DNA from: Diploscapter coronatus
Taxonomy: Eukaryota; Nematoda; Chromadorea; Rhabditida; Rhabditidae
DNA: 64,000 nucleotides
Reading direction: 5' to 3'
NCBI GenBank assembly: GCA_964036155.1
Contig: OZ038422.1
Span: 51,793,201-51,857,200, forward strand
The position numbers and the translations under genes were made by a program. The notes beneath the pieces were generated by a model. The model ran no database searches. It was not told the DNA's origin and saw only the letters and a program-made list of their open reading frames with translations. This document shows positions 61,691 to 64,000 of the stretch, piece after piece (within the stretch, counting starts at the first letter, position 1; each line of letters opens with the position of its first letter).

Positions 61691-61840
61691 AGGGTTGCTG
61701 ACGGGCCCAATTTTTCGGACCCGGACCCGCAAAAATTTTCCAATTTTTCATCCTCTGGACCCGGACCCGTTCTCAGGACCGTCATTTTTTTACCCCCTGG
61801 ACCCGGACCCGTCCGTTCGGGCCCGTATGAAAATTGGCAT
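61690..61840. repeat. GGACCCGGACCCG-rich segment
   Basis: Three copies of GGACCCGGACCCG within about 110 bases, bounded by CGGGCCC on each side. Strikingly GC-rich against the AT-rich surroundings. It abuts the dispersed repeat copy 2 and may be part of the same larger element. Confidence 0.6.
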
Positions 61841-61855
61841 TATTTTCAAATTTTA

Positions 61856-62163
61856 ATTTTTGGTGGGAAATTATTGATCATAGCAAATGGTCGTAGTTAC
61901 ATTATTTGTAGTGTTTTTCATGAGCTATCTAATGCAAAAAAGCTCCATTTGATTTGATCCATAAATAAAGAAGTTATGATTTTTTTTCAAATATGAGGTA
62001 TATAAAAACTTGAAATTAGCATAACTCCATCCACTTGCATTTTATGAAAAAGGGATAGCACTATGAGAATCAGAGTGAAAAACTGTACTATATATGTGAA
62101 AATCAGCCAAATCGACGGACCCCTGGAAACACCGGCTTTGAATAATTCTGACATTCACTCTTA
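61856..62163 (+). repeat. Dispersed repeat, copy 2
   Basis: Same family and orientation as 6801-7107, sharing TGGTCGTAGTT, ATTATTTGTAG, CTTGAAATTAGCATAA and GTGAAAAACTG. Both copies lie within a few hundred bases of palindromic elements. Confidence 0.75.
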
Positions 62164-63770
62164 AAACAGGGGTATTGGCAATTAGATGTGCGATAGCATG
62201 AACATGAAAGGATTAAGATATTCTCATGACTATCCTCTAGCATTCATCATGTCTTGTTATTATTTCAATTCGGAAATTAAGAGATTCTTGAGTTTTAGAT
62301 TATTATGATCACAATTTACTTACAATTGCTAGTCCAGATTTTATAAATTATATACCGATCTAAATCAAATTCAGCATAGTTACAATTTTATTCTTAATTA
62401 ATTAAATTCATCGTTTGATTTGACCGTGTAACCTTATATTTTCTCTTGATTTATAATACTTCATAGATTACGTGAATAAAAAAATTCACAATTTTACATG
62501 CTTGAGGTTTCGAGATAATTAGTTATCTTTAAAAATTTCTTTGTTTTTCATTTTCGATTTTTCGCAATTTTCCTTTCGCGATATTATGATTCAAGAAATT
62601 ATTTATGACAGAATTAAAATAAACATGAAATATTAAATTTTTAGAGAACAATAATAGAAAATTATTCTTATTCAAGGGAAGTTTTAAAGTGAAAAGTCAT
62701 ATTTATTGAAAAAGATCTTTCCAAAAGTAACCAAAATGAATATTAAAACCATAAAGTTCCAGATAAAATTTAGAGTATGATTTCATATAGCTCGACCACA
62801 TTTTAAATAGAAAATAATATAAATCAGCGTTAATCGGTATATGATGTTTGTTGTTATAAATAAAATAAAAACATTTATAACTAGTTCACTTCCGTGAGCT
62901 AATAAAGCCGACAATCTAAGTTCTCAAAGTGCGAAAATGGAATTAAGATAAAAAAGATTGATACTCTCCACAATTTCCTAGAATTTTCAAGGTTCAAACT
63001 TGGTCTTTATTATACATGAAATGCACTTAATTTCTGCCAAATATGGCCAACTATAAATGGTTACTTCTGCCACATAAATATCGCGGCTATCTCAAAATTG
63101 TCATACAATCAGCGATGGAAGATTTTATGAGGAAAGATGATTGGATATTAGATACTCCAACCATATGATTTTTAAGGTTTGTGGTGGTACTCATCGATCC
63201 AATTCCTCCGAGGAAAAAGCTCGAGGAAAACAAATTTTGTCCTCGGAGATGAAAGAAGCTTTCCGCTTGAGGTGAAGGGAAGATTCCCTAGACCTTCGAG
63301 GGAGAGAGGTTCGGGGAAAAGGTGAGAAGAATACCACCATTGACTTTTGCTATATTTTAATATTTGCAGTTACAATTTTTTCTAATTTATTATTCCACGC
63401 ATTAAATTGAAAAATCTTGAATTAAAACAATCCAAAATTTCGTGTTTTCTTTCGACAGGGTGGTGTGATGTGATCACGATCAAAGGACAGACATTTTCGA
63501 ATAATTCTCATTTCCTTTTGGTTTAAGGATTCGAAAATCGAAAAATCAAGCTAGGGAAAATTAATTAAGTCATTCGATTCGCTCAAGATTATTAATATTT
63601 CAGGGGAATATGAATGAATCATTGGGGGGCGATTTAACAGAAGGAAGCGAAAAGATAATATTCCAATCATTCAGGGGAAATCGACGAAGGAAGTGATCAA
63701 ATATCGGCACCATAAATAAGCCATCTTTAATTAGATCGTCCATTGTGAAATAGACAAATAGCTCTTTGCC
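62164..63770. other. AT-rich intergenic region upstream of a secreted-protein gene
   Basis: No gene found in 1.6 kb. A GC-richer block at 63185-63345 starts GGTGGTACT and ends AATACCACC, a weak inverted repeat. Near 63460 is TGATGTGATCACGATCA, and AGATAA occurs at 63654; either could be a regulatory site for the gene starting at 63771, but this is not demonstrable here. Confidence 0.4.
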
Positions 63771-63860
63771 ATGGGATATTTACCGATAACAGTCAGTGTC
63801 TTATTCTGGATACTTGCGTCGTCCATTCAAGCTGACATCTCCGGCGGCTATGAAGCTCAG
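63771..63860 (+). CDS. First exon of a secreted or membrane protein (gene continues past window)
   Basis: Thirty codons from ATG at 63771 to CAG|GTCAAT. MGYLPITVSVLFWILASSIQ followed by ADISGGYEAQ is a clear signal peptide with a likely cleavage site after IQA. The exon ends in phase 0 and the rest of the gene lies to the right of the window, so the family cannot be told. The intron downstream includes a small hairpin (TTCAAGTA ... TACTTGAA). Confidence 0.6.
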
Positions 63861-64000
63861 GTCAATAGTATTGTTATTTTTGAAGACTATTCAAGTACTA
63901 AGAGCAATACTTGAATAATCTACGATGCTGTCAGCATTGATACTAAACTAGGCTTGAAAAAGCTGTAGTTGTCGAAAGTGTAAATGAAAAATGAGGCAAG

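Noticed and set aside
63185..63345. Weak inverted repeat GGTGGTACT / AATACCACC
   Set aside because: Only about eight bases pair and the interior does not fold; not enough to call a mobile element.

Overview
The window is nuclear DNA from a nematode, most likely a rhabditid (clade V). Evidence: AT-rich sequence, genes in many short exons with TTTCAG-type acceptors, acceptor-like sites a few bases upstream of several start codons (trans-splicing), a class H serpentine receptor gene, and palindromic and mariner-type repeats. The species cannot be told. No prokaryotic features, CRISPR arrays, rRNA or convincing tRNA genes were seen. All gene models were built by hand from open frames, splice sites and exon phase; every multi-exon model given closes in frame.

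Layout. 1-2334 (+): 3' part of a tetraspanin gene. 3281-5778 (+): an unclassified seven-transmembrane receptor. 5931-6702: a long palindromic element, followed by one copy of a dispersed repeat. 7820-9253 (+): a small secreted C-type lectin with a near-perfect palindrome in intron 2. 10049-36651 (+): one very large gene for a serine-rich, coiled-coil protein, with two extra candidate first exons (23112, 31136) in phase with the common exons. 38723-42669 and 48819-59820 (-): five related zinc-finger genes (called A, B, C, D and E from left to right). A class H chemoreceptor gene (45597-47872, +) sits between A and B. 60348-63700: terminal exon of an unidentified gene, a nested fold-back element, a mariner remnant, a GGACCCGG-rich stretch and the second dispersed-repeat copy. 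63771 (+): signal-peptide exon of a gene that leaves the window.

The five zinc-finger genes are the most interesting content. They share a C-terminal unit of two C2H2 fingers followed at once by a Trp/Cys/Phe-containing domain; four also share an N-terminal finger pair and a short KE-x-EL-x-+-L helix. E, D, C and B lie head to tail with about 101-106 bases from each poly(A) signal to the next acceptor, the classic spacing of an SL2-type nematode operon. Tandem clustering plus a C-terminal finger pair and extra domain resembles the HIM-8/ZIM meiotic pairing-centre proteins of Caenorhabditis. That assignment is inference and needs a profile comparison.
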